Part shown: positions 22,980-31,453 of the stretch, piece by piece | How positions within the stretch are numbered: the stretch's first letter is position 1 | How the letters are laid out: every line of letters begins with the position of its first letter | DNA from: Pseudonocardia sp. TRM90224 | Lineage (GTDB): Bacteria; Actinomycetota; Actinomycetes; Mycobacteriales; Pseudonocardiaceae | Assembly (NCBI RefSeq): GCF_021245725.1 | Contig: NZ_JAJGSX010000064.1 | Location: forward strand, 1-34,463 | DNA: 34,463 bases | Direction: 5' to 3' | Translations under genes and position numbers: made by a program | The notes under the pieces: model-generated | Databases searched by the model: none | What the model was told of the DNA's origin: nothing | The model's input: the letters and a program-made list of their open reading frames with translations, nothing else

Positions 22980-24551
22980 TCAGGCCAGGTCCAGCTCGAC
23001 GGTGGCGAACGAATGGGGCGGCAGCACCGCGGTCAGTTCCACGGAGCCCAGTGCTCCGGGTCGGAGCTCGACGGCGAAGTCGGTCGGCACCACCTCGTCG
23101 GGGGCAGCTGCGGTGTTGTGGCGCTGCGGTGCGTCGGCCGTGAGGATCCGGGCGCGCGTGGCCGTGACCGCGCGACCGCGCAGGTCCAGGCGGAGGCTGG
23201 TAGCGGCGTCGAGCGCGAAGTTGCTGAGCGAGACGAGCGCCGTGCCTTCCTTGGTGCTGGCAGAGATCGACAACGGGGCGATCGACAACGGAGCAAGGTG
23301 GTCGCCGTCGTACCCCACCCGGTCCGGCTCTTCGACCACGTGCACGGGCAGCGAGACCGCGTCCTGGTGGCCCTTGTTCATCTCGAAGACGTGGTAGGTC
23401 GGGGTGAGCACTATCCCGCCGCCACCGCCGCCACCCTCGCCCTCGTCGTCGGTGGTCAAGATCATCGACTGCAGCACGTTGACGGTCTGGGCGATGTTCG
23501 CCATCCGCAAGCGCGCAGCGTGCTTGTGGAATATGTCGAAGTGCAGGCTCGCGACCAGCGCGTCGCGCATCGTGTTCTGCTGGTGCAGGAACGCCGGGTT
23601 GGTGCCGGGTTCGACCGTCCACCAGGTGCCCCACTCGTCGCAGATCAGGCCGATCGTGCGCGCGGGGTCGTAAGCGTCCATGACCGCGCTGTGCGCGGCG
23701 ATGACGCGGTCGATGTCGGCGGCCTTGGCGATGGTCCGGTAGTACTGCGCGGCGGTGAAGTCGGTGGCCGAGCCGTGCGAAATCCCGTCGCCGGCGAACG
23801 AGTAGTAGTGGAACGAGATCGCTTGGAAGACGTTGCGGGGCCGGCGGGTGCAGCCCAGGCAGCTGACGGCCTTCATCAGCGCCTCGGTCCAGGCCAGGTC
23901 GTCGTCCGTGGCGCCGGCGGCGATCCGGTGCAGCTCGTTGCCGCCGTGGTCGTGCAGGAACGTGGCGTAGCGCGTCGCGAGATCGGCGTACGCCTCGGCC
24001 CGCATGTTCCCGCCGCAGCCCCACGCCTCGTTGCCGATGCCCCAGAACGGCACCTTCCAGGGCTCCTCCCGACCGTTGGCCTTGCGCAGCCGGACCATCG
24101 GCGAATCGCCGTCGCGGGTGAGGTACTCGACCCACTCGCTCATCTCCCGCACCGTCCCCGAGCCGACGTTGCCGTTGATGTAGGGGTCGGCGCCCAGCAG
24201 CTCGCACAGCGCCATGAACTCGTGGGTGCCGAAGTGGTTGTTCTCCTCGACGTCACCCCACGACGTGTTGACCATGGCCGGACGGTCCTGTTTCGGACCG
24301 ACGCCGTCGCGCCAGTGGTAGGAGTCGGCGAAGCAACCGCCGGGCCAGCGCAGGTTCGGGACGTTCAGCCGCCGGAGCGCTTCGACGACGTCCAGGCGTA
24401 GCCCACCCTCGTTCGGGATCGGCGAGTCCTCGCCCACCCAGAACCCGCCGTAGATGCAGCGGCCCAGGTGCTCGGCGAAGTGACCATAGAGGTGCTTGCT
24501 GATCGTCGGTCCCACGACGTCGAGGTCGATCACCGCACGTGCGCTGCGCAA
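22980..24551 (-). CDS. GH51 alpha-L-arabinofuranosidase
   Basis: A 523-residue glycoside hydrolase family 51 enzyme that removes terminal alpha-L-arabinofuranose from arabinan, arabinoxylan or their oligomers. No signal peptide is present, so it acts in the cytoplasm on imported oligosaccharides. The N-terminal (beta/alpha)8 barrel shows FAEHLGRCIYGG and LRWPGGCFADSYHWRDGVG. The acid/base is Glu175 (GIGNEAWGCGG) and the nucleophile is Glu306 (CDEWGTWW). A C-terminal beta domain follows. A seven-glycine run interrupts the region before IVLTPTYHVFEM. TTG 24551 is chosen because GGAAGGA lies 8 nt upstream and homology begins right after it; longer in-frame starts have no support. Confidence 0.93.
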   Translation of the reverse strand: MRSARAVIDLDVVGPTISKHLYGHFAEHLGRCIYGGFWVGEDSPIPNEGGLRLDVVEALRRLNVPNLRWPGGCFADSYHWRDGVGPKQDRPAMVNTSWGDVEENNHFGTHEFMALCELLGADPYINGNVGSGTVREMSEWVEYLTRDGDSPMVRLRKANGREEPWKVPFWGIGNEAWGCGGNMRAEAYADLATRYATFLHDHGGNELHRIAAGATDDDLAWTEALMKAVSCLGCTRRPRNVFQAISFHYYSFAGDGISHGSATDFTAAQYYRTIAKAADIDRVIAAHSAVMDAYDPARTIGLICDEWGTWWTVEPGTNPAFLHQQNTMRDALVASLHFDIFHKHAARLRMANIAQTVNVLQSMILTTDDEGEGGGGGGGIVLTPTYHVFEMNKGHQDAVSLPVHVVEEPDRVGYDGDHLAPLSIAPLSISASTKEGTALVSLSNFALDAATSLRLDLRGRAVTATRARILTADAPQRHNTAAAPDEVVPTDFAVELRPGALGSVELTAVLPPHSFATVELDLA

Positions 24552-24572
24552 GATATGGGTCCTTCCGGAGGT

Positions 24573-24587
24573 TCGAAAAGTTTTCGA
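24573..24587. promoter_or_regulatory. 15-bp palindromic operator candidate, arabinose block
   Basis: TCGAAAA-G-TTTTCGA is a perfect inverted repeat 22 bp upstream of the arabinofuranosidase start, in the AT-richer gap (24552-24726) shared with the divergent transporter operon. It resembles the CGAAA/TTTCG-type sites reported for actinobacterial hemicellulose regulators of the LacI family. It is probably bound by the LacI protein of this cluster. Confidence 0.55.
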
Positions 24588-24726
24588 GCAAAGTCTTTGG
24601 TCGGGGGAGCTTCCCAATTGAGGTTTGACGTTATACCGTGGCCGCCACTTCGCCAACCTGCACTGCGCATAGTGATGGCGAAGGCGTCGAGTTTGCGAGA
24701 AGTTTCGAAGCAGGGGGCACATCGTC

Positions 24727-26001
24727 GTGAAACTCCGCACCAGTCCAGCGCTCGTGCTGCTTGCCGCAGCGGTGCTCGCAATGACGAGCGCGTGCTCGCC
24801 GGGATCCGGCTCCGGGGGCGGCGGTGATCCGAAGGCGTTCGAGTTCTGGTCGTTCAGCGGCATCGACCAGAAGCGCGACGTCGACGCCTACCGGCAGCTC
24901 CATCCCGACATCCAGGTCAAGCTGACCGAGGTCGGCAGCACCACCGAGACCGCGCAGGCGCTCACCACCGCGCTCGCCGGTGGCAAGGTGCCCGACCTGG
25001 TCCTCATCCAGGGCGACGACCTGCCCAAGTTCGTCCAGCAGCCGCAGAACTTCCAGGACCTGCGAACGCTCGGCGCCGACCAGATCAAGGGCGATTACCT
25101 GGACTGGGTGATGAAGCAGGCGGAGGCGAAGGACGGCCAGATCATCGGGGTGCCGACGGACGTCGGTGGCCTGGGGGTCGCCTACCGCGCCGACCTCTTC
25201 GCCGCGGCCGGCCTGCCCGCCGACCGCGAGTCCGTCTCGAAGCTCTGGTCGACGTGGGACGGGTTCATCGAGACCGGGAAGCGGTACACGGCCGCGACGG
25301 GCAAGCCGTTCGTCGACAACATCCCGACCAGCGTGTTCTTCCAGGCCGTCAACCAGGTCTCCCAGAAGTACTACGACGACGCCGGCAACCCGATCTACGA
25401 CCGGAACCCGGAGGTCAAGGCTGCCTTCGACCTGGCGCTGAAGGCGCTCGACGCGAACATCTCGGCCAAGCAGTCCTTCGGGAAGGAAGGGTGGAACGCC
25501 GCCCTTCCCCGCGGTGACTTCGCGGTCGTCTCGGCGCCGTCGTGGCTGCTCGGCCAGATCCGCAGGGGCGCGCCCGACACCGCGGGCAAGTGGGACGTCG
25601 CGACGATCCCAGGAGGCGCCGGGAACTGGGGCGGGAGCTACCTGGCCATTCCGGCCCGAGCCCAGAACCCGGCGGCCGCGTGGGCCTACATCAAGGAGAT
25701 GCAGTCCCCGCAACGCCAGCTCGAGCACTTCCTCGAGGTCGGCGCCCTGCCGACCACGCCGTCCGTCTACACCGACCCGCGCCTCACGGGCAAGGCCGAC
25801 CCGTTCTTCTCCGGGGCGCCGACCGGGAAGATCTACACGGAGGCCGTGCTGGGGCTGAAGCCGTTCCGCATGGGACCGGACACCGGCGCGATCGGTCAGG
25901 AGTTCCTCAACGCTCTCGTGAACGTCGAGCAGGGTTCGGGCAACCCGGCAACCGCCTGGGACGACGCCGTGCGCAACATCCGCACGGCCATCGGGAAGTA
26001 G
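24727..26001 (+). CDS. ABC transporter sugar-binding lipoprotein
   Basis: A 424-residue extracellular solute-binding protein (family 1) of a carbohydrate ABC importer. The signal peptide ends in a lipobox with Cys23 (TSAC), and a Gly/Ser linker follows. The body shows the usual FWSFSGIDQ start, LTTALAGGKVPDLVLI, and a C-terminal region with aromatic residues suited to sugar stacking. The start is GTG 24727, with AGGGGG upstream. It is the first gene of the transporter operon and is divergent from the arabinofuranosidase gene, so the ligand is likely arabinose or an arabino-oligosaccharide. Confidence 0.93.
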   Translation: MKLRTSPALVLLAAAVLAMTSACSPGSGSGGGGDPKAFEFWSFSGIDQKRDVDAYRQLHPDIQVKLTEVGSTTETAQALTTALAGGKVPDLVLIQGDDLPKFVQQPQNFQDLRTLGADQIKGDYLDWVMKQAEAKDGQIIGVPTDVGGLGVAYRADLFAAAGLPADRESVSKLWSTWDGFIETGKRYTAATGKPFVDNIPTSVFFQAVNQVSQKYYDDAGNPIYDRNPEVKAAFDLALKALDANISAKQSFGKEGWNAALPRGDFAVVSAPSWLLGQIRRGAPDTAGKWDVATIPGGAGNWGGSYLAIPARAQNPAAAWAYIKEMQSPQRQLEHFLEVGALPTTPSVYTDPRLTGKADPFFSGAPTGKIYTEAVLGLKPFRMGPDTGAIGQEFLNALVNVEQGSGNPATAWDDAVRNIRTAIGK

Positions 26002-26044
26002 TGGCGATGCATTGCGTGGTGGCGGGCCGCGGTGGGGAGGGCGC

Positions 26045-27001
26045 ATGACGGCGACCCTGCCCACCCGGCCGACCCCGACCCGGATCTCGCGTGGGGCTGC
26101 CCGGGTGCTGATCCCGCTGCGGGAGCGCATCGCTCCCTACGCCTACATCGCACCGTTCTTCCTGCTCTTCGGGGTGTTCGGGCTCGCGCCGTTCCTGTTC
26201 ACGTTCTACATCGCGCTGTTCGACTGGAACCCGATCGGCGACCAGACGTTCATCGGGCTCGACAACTTCACCCGGATGCTCGCGGACGCGCGGTTCTGGA
26301 ACGCGACGGCCAACACGATCAGCATCTGGCTGCTCTCGACGGTCCCGCAGCTGTTGGTCGCGCTGCTGCTGGCGCACGTCCTCAACCGTGCGCGGCTGCG
26401 GTTCGCGCTGTTCTTCCGCATGTCGATCCTGGTGCCCTACATCACCTCGGTGGCGGCCACCGCGATCGTCTTCGCGCAGCTGTTCGACCGCGACTACGGC
26501 CTGCTGAACTGGTTGTTGGGGCTGGTCGGGGTCGGGTCGATCGACTTCGCCCAGACCGTGTGGGGCAGCCACGTCATGCTCGCTGTGATGGTCGCGTGGC
26601 GTTGGTTCGGCTACACGACCCTGCTATACCTGGCGTCGCTGCAGGCGATCCCGCGTGACATCTACGAGGCGGCGGCCATCGACGGCGCGGGCGGGTGGGC
26701 GCAGTTCCGCCACATCACGATCCCGTCGCTGCGACCGGTGATCATCTTCACGGTCGTCACGTCGACGATCGGCGGCCTGCAGATCTTCACCGAGCCCCTG
26801 CTCCTGTCGCGCACGAACAACATCACCTGCGGCCCGGTGCGACAGTGCCAGACGCTCACCCTGTTCCTGTACGAGCAGGGCTTCGGCCAGTACGAGTTCG
26901 GCTACGGCGCCGCGATCGGCGTCGCGCTGTTCGTGATGATCGTGGTGGTCGCCGCCGTCAACTACCTGCTGTCCAGCCGGATCCGCGGGGAGGTGCCATG
27001 A
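26045..27001 (+). CDS. Carbohydrate ABC transporter permease, subunit 1
   Basis: A 318-residue inner-membrane permease of the MalF/UgpA type with six predicted helices, starting with IAPYAYIAPFFLLFGVFGLAPFLF. The cytoplasmic EAA loop that contacts the ATPase is EAAAIDGAGGWAQFRHITIP. The start is ATG 26045 with GGGGAGG just upstream. It lies 43 bp after the binding-protein gene, and its TGA overlaps the next start as ATGA. No ATPase gene is present; such actinobacterial importers usually share the general ATPase MsiK encoded elsewhere. Confidence 0.94.
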   Translation: MTATLPTRPTPTRISRGAARVLIPLRERIAPYAYIAPFFLLFGVFGLAPFLFTFYIALFDWNPIGDQTFIGLDNFTRMLADARFWNATANTISIWLLSTVPQLLVALLLAHVLNRARLRFALFFRMSILVPYITSVAATAIVFAQLFDRDYGLLNWLLGLVGVGSIDFAQTVWGSHVMLAVMVAWRWFGYTTLLYLASLQAIPRDIYEAAAIDGAGGWAQFRHITIPSLRPVIIFTVVTSTIGGLQIFTEPLLLSRTNNITCGPVRQCQTLTLFLYEQGFGQYEFGYGAAIGVALFVMIVVVAAVNYLLSSRIRGEVP

Positions 27002-27900
27002 CCGACACGACGACCGGTGGGGAGATCGGCGCGACGCTGACCGGTGCGCCGCGGCCGAGCGGACGCCGCCGTGGAGGTGGGATCGGTCGTGTGCGGTGGT
27101 GGAACTACCTGCTGCTGGGCGCCGCCGCGTTCGGCTCGCTGTTCCCGCTCTACTGGATGTTCGTCGTCGCCTCGACCGACTCGGCCACCGCGTACGAGAT
27201 GCCGCCCGAGATCGTGCCCGGCGCGAACTTCTTCCAGCTCACCGAGCTGGTGCTGACGACGGTGCCGTTCCTGCAGTCGATCCTCAACAGCCTGATCGTG
27301 GCCACGACCATCGGCGTCGGTCAGGCGGTGCTGTGCTCGCTCGCCGGGTTCGCGTTCGCGAAGCTGCGCTTCCGCGGCAGCTACGGGCTGTTCCTGCTGG
27401 TCGTGCTCACGATGACGGTGCCGGTGCAGCTCGGGATCATCCCGCAGTACATGATCATCTCTTCGCTGGGGTGGGTGGACACCCTGCAGGCGGTGACGGT
27501 ACCGGGGCTCGCGAGCGCGTTCGGGATCTTCTGGATGCGCCAGCACATCGCGGCGACGATCAGCGACGAGCTGATGCAGGCCGCCCGGATCGACGGCGCG
27601 AGCACCTGGCAGATCTTCTGGCGCATCGCGTTCCCGATCGTGCGGCCCGCGGCGTTCGTGCTCGGCCTGTTCGGCTTCGTGGCGGCGTGGAACGACTTCC
27701 TCTGGCCTTTCATCGTGCTGAAATCGCCGGAGCGCTTCACGGCGCAGATCGCGATCAAGGCCCTGCAGACCCAGCTCACGGTCGACCTCGGGCTCGCGAT
27801 GGCCGGCTCGTTCCTCGCCACGCTGCCGCTGCTCGTGCTGTTCGTGATCGTCGGTCGCCGGATGGTCGCCGGCATCCTCGACGGCGCTTTCAAGGGATAG
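26998..27900 (+). CDS. Carbohydrate ABC transporter permease, subunit 2
   Basis: A 300-residue inner-membrane permease of the MalG/UgpE type, partner of the preceding permease. After a charged, Gly/Arg-rich cytoplasmic start there are six hydrophobic segments (the first is NYLLLGAAAFGSLFPLYWMF). The EAA-type loop is QAARIDGASTWQIFWRIAFP, followed by FGFVAAWNDFLWPFIVL, a signature of this subfamily. The start codon overlaps the upstream stop (ATGA), giving translational coupling. It is followed after 12 bp by the DJ-1/PfpI gene. Confidence 0.94.
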   Translation: MTDTTTGGEIGATLTGAPRPSGRRRGGGIGRVRWWNYLLLGAAAFGSLFPLYWMFVVASTDSATAYEMPPEIVPGANFFQLTELVLTTVPFLQSILNSLIVATTIGVGQAVLCSLAGFAFAKLRFRGSYGLFLLVVLTMTVPVQLGIIPQYMIISSLGWVDTLQAVTVPGLASAFGIFWMRQHIAATISDELMQAARIDGASTWQIFWRIAFPIVRPAAFVLGLFGFVAAWNDFLWPFIVLKSPERFTAQIAIKALQTQLTVDLGLAMAGSFLATLPLLVLFVIVGRRMVAGILDGAFKG

Positions 27901-27912
27901 AGAGGACGGACG

Positions 27913-28476
27913 ATGGCCAGGGTCCTGGTGTTGGCGGGAGATGCCGCCGAGGAGCTGGACTGCATGTACCCCGTGTTCCGGATCCGGGAGGCCGGCCACG
28001 CCGCCATCGTGGCGGCGCCCACCACGAGGCCGATCAAGCTCGTGGTGCACGACTTCGAACCCGGCTGGGACGCCTACACGGAGAAACCCGGCCACCAGCT
28101 GGCCGTCGACATCGCCTTCGCGGACGTCCGGCCGGAGGACTACCACGCCCTGGTGATCCCGGGCGGCCGGGCACCGGAGTACATCCGCACCGACCCCGCC
28201 GTGCCCAGCATCGTGCGCCACTTCTTCGACCTGGACCTACCGGTCGGCACGATCTGCCACGGCGCGCAGGTACCCGCGGCCCTCGGGCTGCTCCGCGGCC
28301 GCCGGACCGCGGGCTTCCCGCCGCTGCGGGCGGACCTCGAATTCGCCGGTGCGACGTTCGTGGACGCCCCGGACGTCGTCGACGGTGCGATGGTCTCGTG
28401 CCGCGGGTGGCCCGACCTGCCCGAGTGGTCCCGGGCCTTCATGCGCGTGCTCGCGGAGGCCGGCGGCCGGGGGTGA
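27913..28476 (+). CDS. DJ-1/PfpI family protein
   Basis: A 187-residue protein of the class I glutamine amidotransferase-like DJ-1/PfpI superfamily (intracellular peptidase, glyoxalase or deglycase members). The nucleophile elbow is TICHGAQ with Cys115, and ALVIPGGRAPEYIR carries the usual upstream motif. The glutamate expected near the start is probably in AAEELDCMYP. GAGAGGACGG precedes the ATG, and the gene follows the permease by 12 bp, so it is the last gene of the sugar operon. A role in handling reactive sugars or their adducts is conceivable from context only. Confidence 0.9.
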   Translation: MARVLVLAGDAAEELDCMYPVFRIREAGHAAIVAAPTTRPIKLVVHDFEPGWDAYTEKPGHQLAVDIAFADVRPEDYHALVIPGGRAPEYIRTDPAVPSIVRHFFDLDLPVGTICHGAQVPAALGLLRGRRTAGFPPLRADLEFAGATFVDAPDVVDGAMVSCRGWPDLPEWSRAFMRVLAEAGGRG

Positions 28477-28482
28477 CGCAAC

Positions 28483-28549
28483 ACCGTCGACAACGACGAA
28501 ATGGCTGATGTGAGCGCTAACAAACAGCCATAACGTCGTTGTCGACGGT
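28483..28549. terminator. Large bidirectional hairpin with LacI-type operator in its loop
   Basis: Perfect 16-bp arms, ACCGTCGACAACGACG (28483-28498) and its complement (28534-28549), enclose a symmetric AA/AA bulge and a further 7-bp stem ATGGCTG / CAGCCAT. The loop contains TGTGAGCGCTAACA (28509-28522), close to the LacI-family palindrome consensus around AGCGCT. It lies between convergent gene ends, so it probably terminates both transcripts. Confidence 0.75.
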
Positions 28550-28552
28550 CAC

Positions 28553-30589
28553 TCAGGGAAACTTGCCGACGTCGATGACCATGACTGTTCCGGTCCCGTC
28601 GGATGCAGGTGCGTAGAGCGTATGGCCGTCCGCCGAGATGACCACGTCGTCCGCCGGGCTGCTCAGCTCGATGGAGTCCAGCAGCCGATGCGTCACGGCG
28701 TCGAGAACCGCTATGGTGCTCTCCCGCGGCTGCCCTGATTCCTGGACGGCGAGGAACAGGTGACGCCCGCTCGGCGATGCGGCGATGTCGCTGATGCTGC
28801 CCCGCTTGCCCGCCGAGAGCGCGCCCTCCAGGTTCGGGACGACGGTTTGCTTGTAGGCCATGGTGTGGCCGTCGACGATCACGATTCTGTCGTTGCGATG
28901 CTGAAAACCGAAGCGTCCGTCGGCGGAGAACGTGGTGTATCCGATGGAATGCGTCCTATGCCCGGAGGGCGGCGGTTCGGTGACGAAGGTGACCTTGCTG
29001 TTGGTGGTCGTGTCGATCACGACGCTCTCGTAGCCCGGGACGTAGAGGTAGCGCCCGTCCGGGCTGAACGTCATGGGCCCGGACGACACGATTTGCAAGG
29101 GTATTCTGGTGACCAGCTTCCGCCTGGTGAGGTCGATGACGTCGACGCCGTGCCCGAGAGCATCGGTGGAGACGGCGATGTACGCCCGACGGCCGTCAGC
29201 GGAGATGGCAACAGCCTTCCCGTAATTCGGGACATCGATCGCGTCGATCTGCTGGTAGGTCTTCGCATCGACGACGAGGAGCTGGTTCGTGAACCGATAG
29301 CCCTCCTGGACCGCGTAGCTCTGAAAGCTCTCCTGGACCGTGTAAAGGCGCTGGCTGTCGGCGGAAACGGCCGGAATCGTATCGATGTTGACGGCCAGGT
29401 GAAACCTCCCGACAATTGAGTTCTTCGTGGCATCGATGGCGACGGCGTAGTCGCGATCGCCTGGTACGAAGATCGTTGCACCGTCGGGGGAGCGAACTAT
29501 CCACCGGGGTAACGTGTCGATGCCGCGGATCAAGCTGATCTGTTGTGCCCCCGGGCCGTCCGGAGGCAGCGGGCCCGGCGCTGTCGTGGTCGGCGGCGAC
29601 GGCCACCGTGGGGATTTCGGCGCCCCGTTCAGGCCCGGGACCATGATCGCCAGGACGACCGCAGCGGTGACACAAGCGAGAAGACCGCCGATGATCTGCT
29701 CGCGGTTCGGTCGCCATCGAGCGGTCGGTGGTACGTCGGGAGCGCTTTCCGGAGGTTCCGGCGGTGCTGTCTCTTCGGTGGGGCGAGGCTCATCGGCGGG
29801 GCGAGGTGAGGCGGGCAGCGCTGCGAGCTTGCTGGAAAGCGTTCGAGCGCTCGGACGATCAGCCGGGTCCGCTGCGAGGCAGTGTGTGATGTGCTCGCGC
29901 AGTGGCGCGGGAAGCTCTCGCAGGAACTGCTCCTGGGTGGCCTGGTCGACGGGCAGATGTCGGCCCGAAGCGGCGAACAGCAGCACCCTGGCCAGGGCGA
30001 GCACGTCCGAAGGAGCTTGTGTGGAAGCAGTACTCGCCGGATGGGAGAGCGAACTCGTGACCGGGGATCCATGGCGAGCGAGCGCCGCATCGACGATGTC
30101 GGTCAGATAAGGGCCGTCATCGGCGAGCACGATGCTCGCTTCGGTCAGGTGCTTGTGTGTTCCGCCGGTCGCCTCGATGCCGGCAAGAGCATCGGCCATC
30201 CGGCTGGCCATGACGACGAGCATGTGCTCGGAGAGCGGGCCGTGGCTGTGGACGTGCGATCCGAGATCGGGCCCGGCGAGGTACTCGGTGGCCCACCAAA
30301 TGCGGTCGTTGTCGACGTCGGCATCAAGAACCGCCAAGACCCACGGCGCGCGGATCCGTCGTGCTTCGTCGAGCGCGGCGGCAACCTCGACGCGAATTTC
30401 CCGGTTGCTCTGAAAGGTGTCGTGCGGGACCGTCACCGCGGCCAACAACCCTGCCGCGGTGCGGCCGAGGAAAGTGCTGGCAGTCGGGCCCGCACTCAAC
30501 AGGTCCACCAGGTCGAACCGGCCGACACGCACGACGTCATCCCCCCGAGCAGTATTCTGGGGAACCGTACCCGACGCCGTCGGGCGCAT
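28553..30589 (-). CDS. Pseudokinase-transmembrane-beta-propeller protein
   Basis: A 678-residue membrane protein. Residues about 20-270 follow the layout of actinobacterial Ser/Thr protein kinases (VGRFDLVDLLSAGPTASTFLG as glycine loop) but look catalytically dead: no Lys is seen at the VAIK position (AAVTVPHD), the HRD loop reads HKHLTEASIVL, and DFG is replaced by LTDIV. A Pro-rich linker, one membrane helix (IIGGLLACVTAAVVLAIMV, about 297-316) and an extracellular YVTN/WD40-like beta-propeller of about seven repeats follow (repeated ISADGRRAYIAV-type motifs). ATG 30589 is used; GTG 30532, with GGGGGA 7 nt before it, is an equally good start. It is likely an envelope sensor or scaffold (inference). 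Confidence 0.85.
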   Translation of the reverse strand: MRPTASGTVPQNTARGDDVVRVGRFDLVDLLSAGPTASTFLGRTAAGLLAAVTVPHDTFQSNREIRVEVAAALDEARRIRAPWVLAVLDADVDNDRIWWATEYLAGPDLGSHVHSHGPLSEHMLVVMASRMADALAGIEATGGTHKHLTEASIVLADDGPYLTDIVDAALARHGSPVTSSLSHPASTASTQAPSDVLALARVLLFAASGRHLPVDQATQEQFLRELPAPLREHITHCLAADPADRPSARTLSSKLAALPASPRPADEPRPTEETAPPEPPESAPDVPPTARWRPNREQIIGGLLACVTAAVVLAIMVPGLNGAPKSPRWPSPPTTTAPGPLPPDGPGAQQISLIRGIDTLPRWIVRSPDGATIFVPGDRDYAVAIDATKNSIVGRFHLAVNIDTIPAVSADSQRLYTVQESFQSYAVQEGYRFTNQLLVVDAKTYQQIDAIDVPNYGKAVAISADGRRAYIAVSTDALGHGVDVIDLTRRKLVTRIPLQIVSSGPMTFSPDGRYLYVPGYESVVIDTTTNSKVTFVTEPPPSGHRTHSIGYTTFSADGRFGFQHRNDRIVIVDGHTMAYKQTVVPNLEGALSAGKRGSISDIAASPSGRHLFLAVQESGQPRESTIAVLDAVTHRLLDSIELSSPADDVVISADGHTLYAPASDGTGTVMVIDVGKFP

Positions 30590-30668
30590 CTGATCAGAGC
30601 CGTATCCTACGAGAACAGCTCGAAGGTCTCCGCTCCGTAGGTCCGATGGTGGCCTCACGGAGCCCGTT

Positions 30669-30704
30669 GCGTCCTCGCAGAGTGTCTGCGCTCTGCGAGG
30701 ACGC
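30669..30704. terminator. Perfect 14-bp hairpin
   Basis: GCGTCCTCGCAGAG, an 8-nt loop and the exact complement. It lies downstream of the small cysteine-rich gene at 30776-30994 and upstream of the pseudokinase gene, both on the minus strand. It probably terminates the former transcript. There is no U-run. Confidence 0.6.
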
Positions 30705-30775
30705 ACCCAGTCTGCGAGGTCACCGGCCGGGTGCTTGAACCGTTCGGCGACGGGTCCGATCTCCGGTGATCCTGG

Positions 30776-30994
30776 TCAGGCCTCGCCCTTGCGGCAGAAC
30801 TCCGTCGGGTGGACCTTGCAACCGCCGAAGCAGCGCTCGTCTTGTACGGTGTCGTCGTAGAAGCAGCGCTGGGAGTACTTCACCGTGTCGACGCAGTAGC
30901 AGAACTTCCAGTACCAGAAGTCTGCTGACGCCACGCCGGTCGGGGCCAATCGCTGGAGCAAGGCATCGGCGATGCGTGCAACCATTCTGTTCAC
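30776..30994 (-). CDS. Small cysteine-rich protein, family member B
   Basis: A 72-residue protein with six cysteines. The N-terminus NRMVARIADALLQRLAP matches the helix pattern of the products of 17537-17773 and 34165-34350 (R-x-hydrophobic-A-x-x-AD-x-x-L, ending in P). It is followed by TGVASAD and an aromatic, cysteine-rich core (FWYWKFCYC, RCFYDD, RCFGGC, FCRK). GTG 30994 is chosen because it aligns with the start of the 34165-34350 product; ATG 30985 is internal. There is no Shine-Dalgarno, and the predicted -10 ends 6 nt before the GTG, implying a leaderless mRNA. No named family is recognised. Disulfide bonding and export, or processing near ASAD, are inference. Confidence 0.7.
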   Translation of the reverse strand: MNRMVARIADALLQRLAPTGVASADFWYWKFCYCVDTVKYSQRCFYDDTVQDERCFGGCKVHPTEFCRKGEA

Positions 30995-31000
30995 GGCATG

Positions 31001-31029
31001 AACGTATATTCGGTACGAGCAGTGATCAA
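31001..31029 (-). promoter_or_regulatory. Predicted leaderless promoter of cysteine-rich gene B
   Basis: On the minus strand TTGATC (31029-31024), a 17-bp spacer and TACGTT (31006-31001) are followed by six bases and the GTG start at 30994, so transcription would begin on the start codon. The region is visibly AT-richer than its surroundings. Confidence 0.45.
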
Positions 31030-31045
31030 TGTGAGGCTTTTCACT

Positions 31046-31201
31046 TCAGCTGGCCGGTGCCGGCCGGGCCTTCTTGACGACCGCGAGGCCGCCGACGCGA
31101 GCCGGTACGCGTTGCGCACCCTGCACCGTGACGCGCACGACCAGCACCCCGGCCAGCCCACCGACCTGCGCAAGAGCCAAGATCGTCACGGCCGCGACCA
31201 T
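31046..31201 (-). CDS. Possible 51-residue single-helix membrane protein
   Basis: ATG 31201 opens a short frame of 51 codons with third positions mainly G/C. It begins VAAVTILALAQVGGLAGVLVV, a membrane helix of about 20 residues, and ends in a basic tail (VVKKARPAPAS). An in-frame stop lies just upstream, so the start is limited to this ATG. A GGGGAC lies close before it, a modest ribosome site. No family is recognised. It could be real or a chance frame in high-GC DNA. It lies upstream of cysteine-rich gene B on the same strand. Confidence 0.35.
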   Translation of the reverse strand: MVAAVTILALAQVGGLAGVLVVRVTVQGAQRVPARVGGLAVVKKARPAPAS

Positions 31202-31418
31202 GGCCCGTCCCCGTCCCCCTGTATGCCCGGTTCACCCCGGTAACCGAACGACGATCACCACCACGCTCACTCGGCCAATTGTTCACACCCGGTGGTTGCC
31301 GATATGGACTCAATGCTCATTTTGTGGTGTGGGCACGGTCGCGCAAGAAGTGTAGCTGTCCAGTTGCTTGTCGATTGCCGGTCGATGTCTGTCCACTTCC
31401 TGTCCGGTGTCAACCAAA

Positions 31419-31447
31419 TCGACGGTAGTGAGTCGATGCCATAGGGT
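31419..31447 (+). promoter_or_regulatory. Predicted leaderless promoter before 31454
   Basis: TCGACG (31419-31424), a 17-bp spacer and TAGGGT (31442-31447) end six bases before the GTG at 31454. No Shine-Dalgarno precedes that GTG, so the mRNA is probably leaderless. Confidence 0.4.
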
Positions 31448-31453
31448 TCGCGG

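Noticed and set aside
21766..24207. 813-codon minus-strand frame across the LacI and GH51 genes
   Set aside because: It spans two genes with clear motifs in other frames and shows only low-complexity Arg/Ala-rich sequence.
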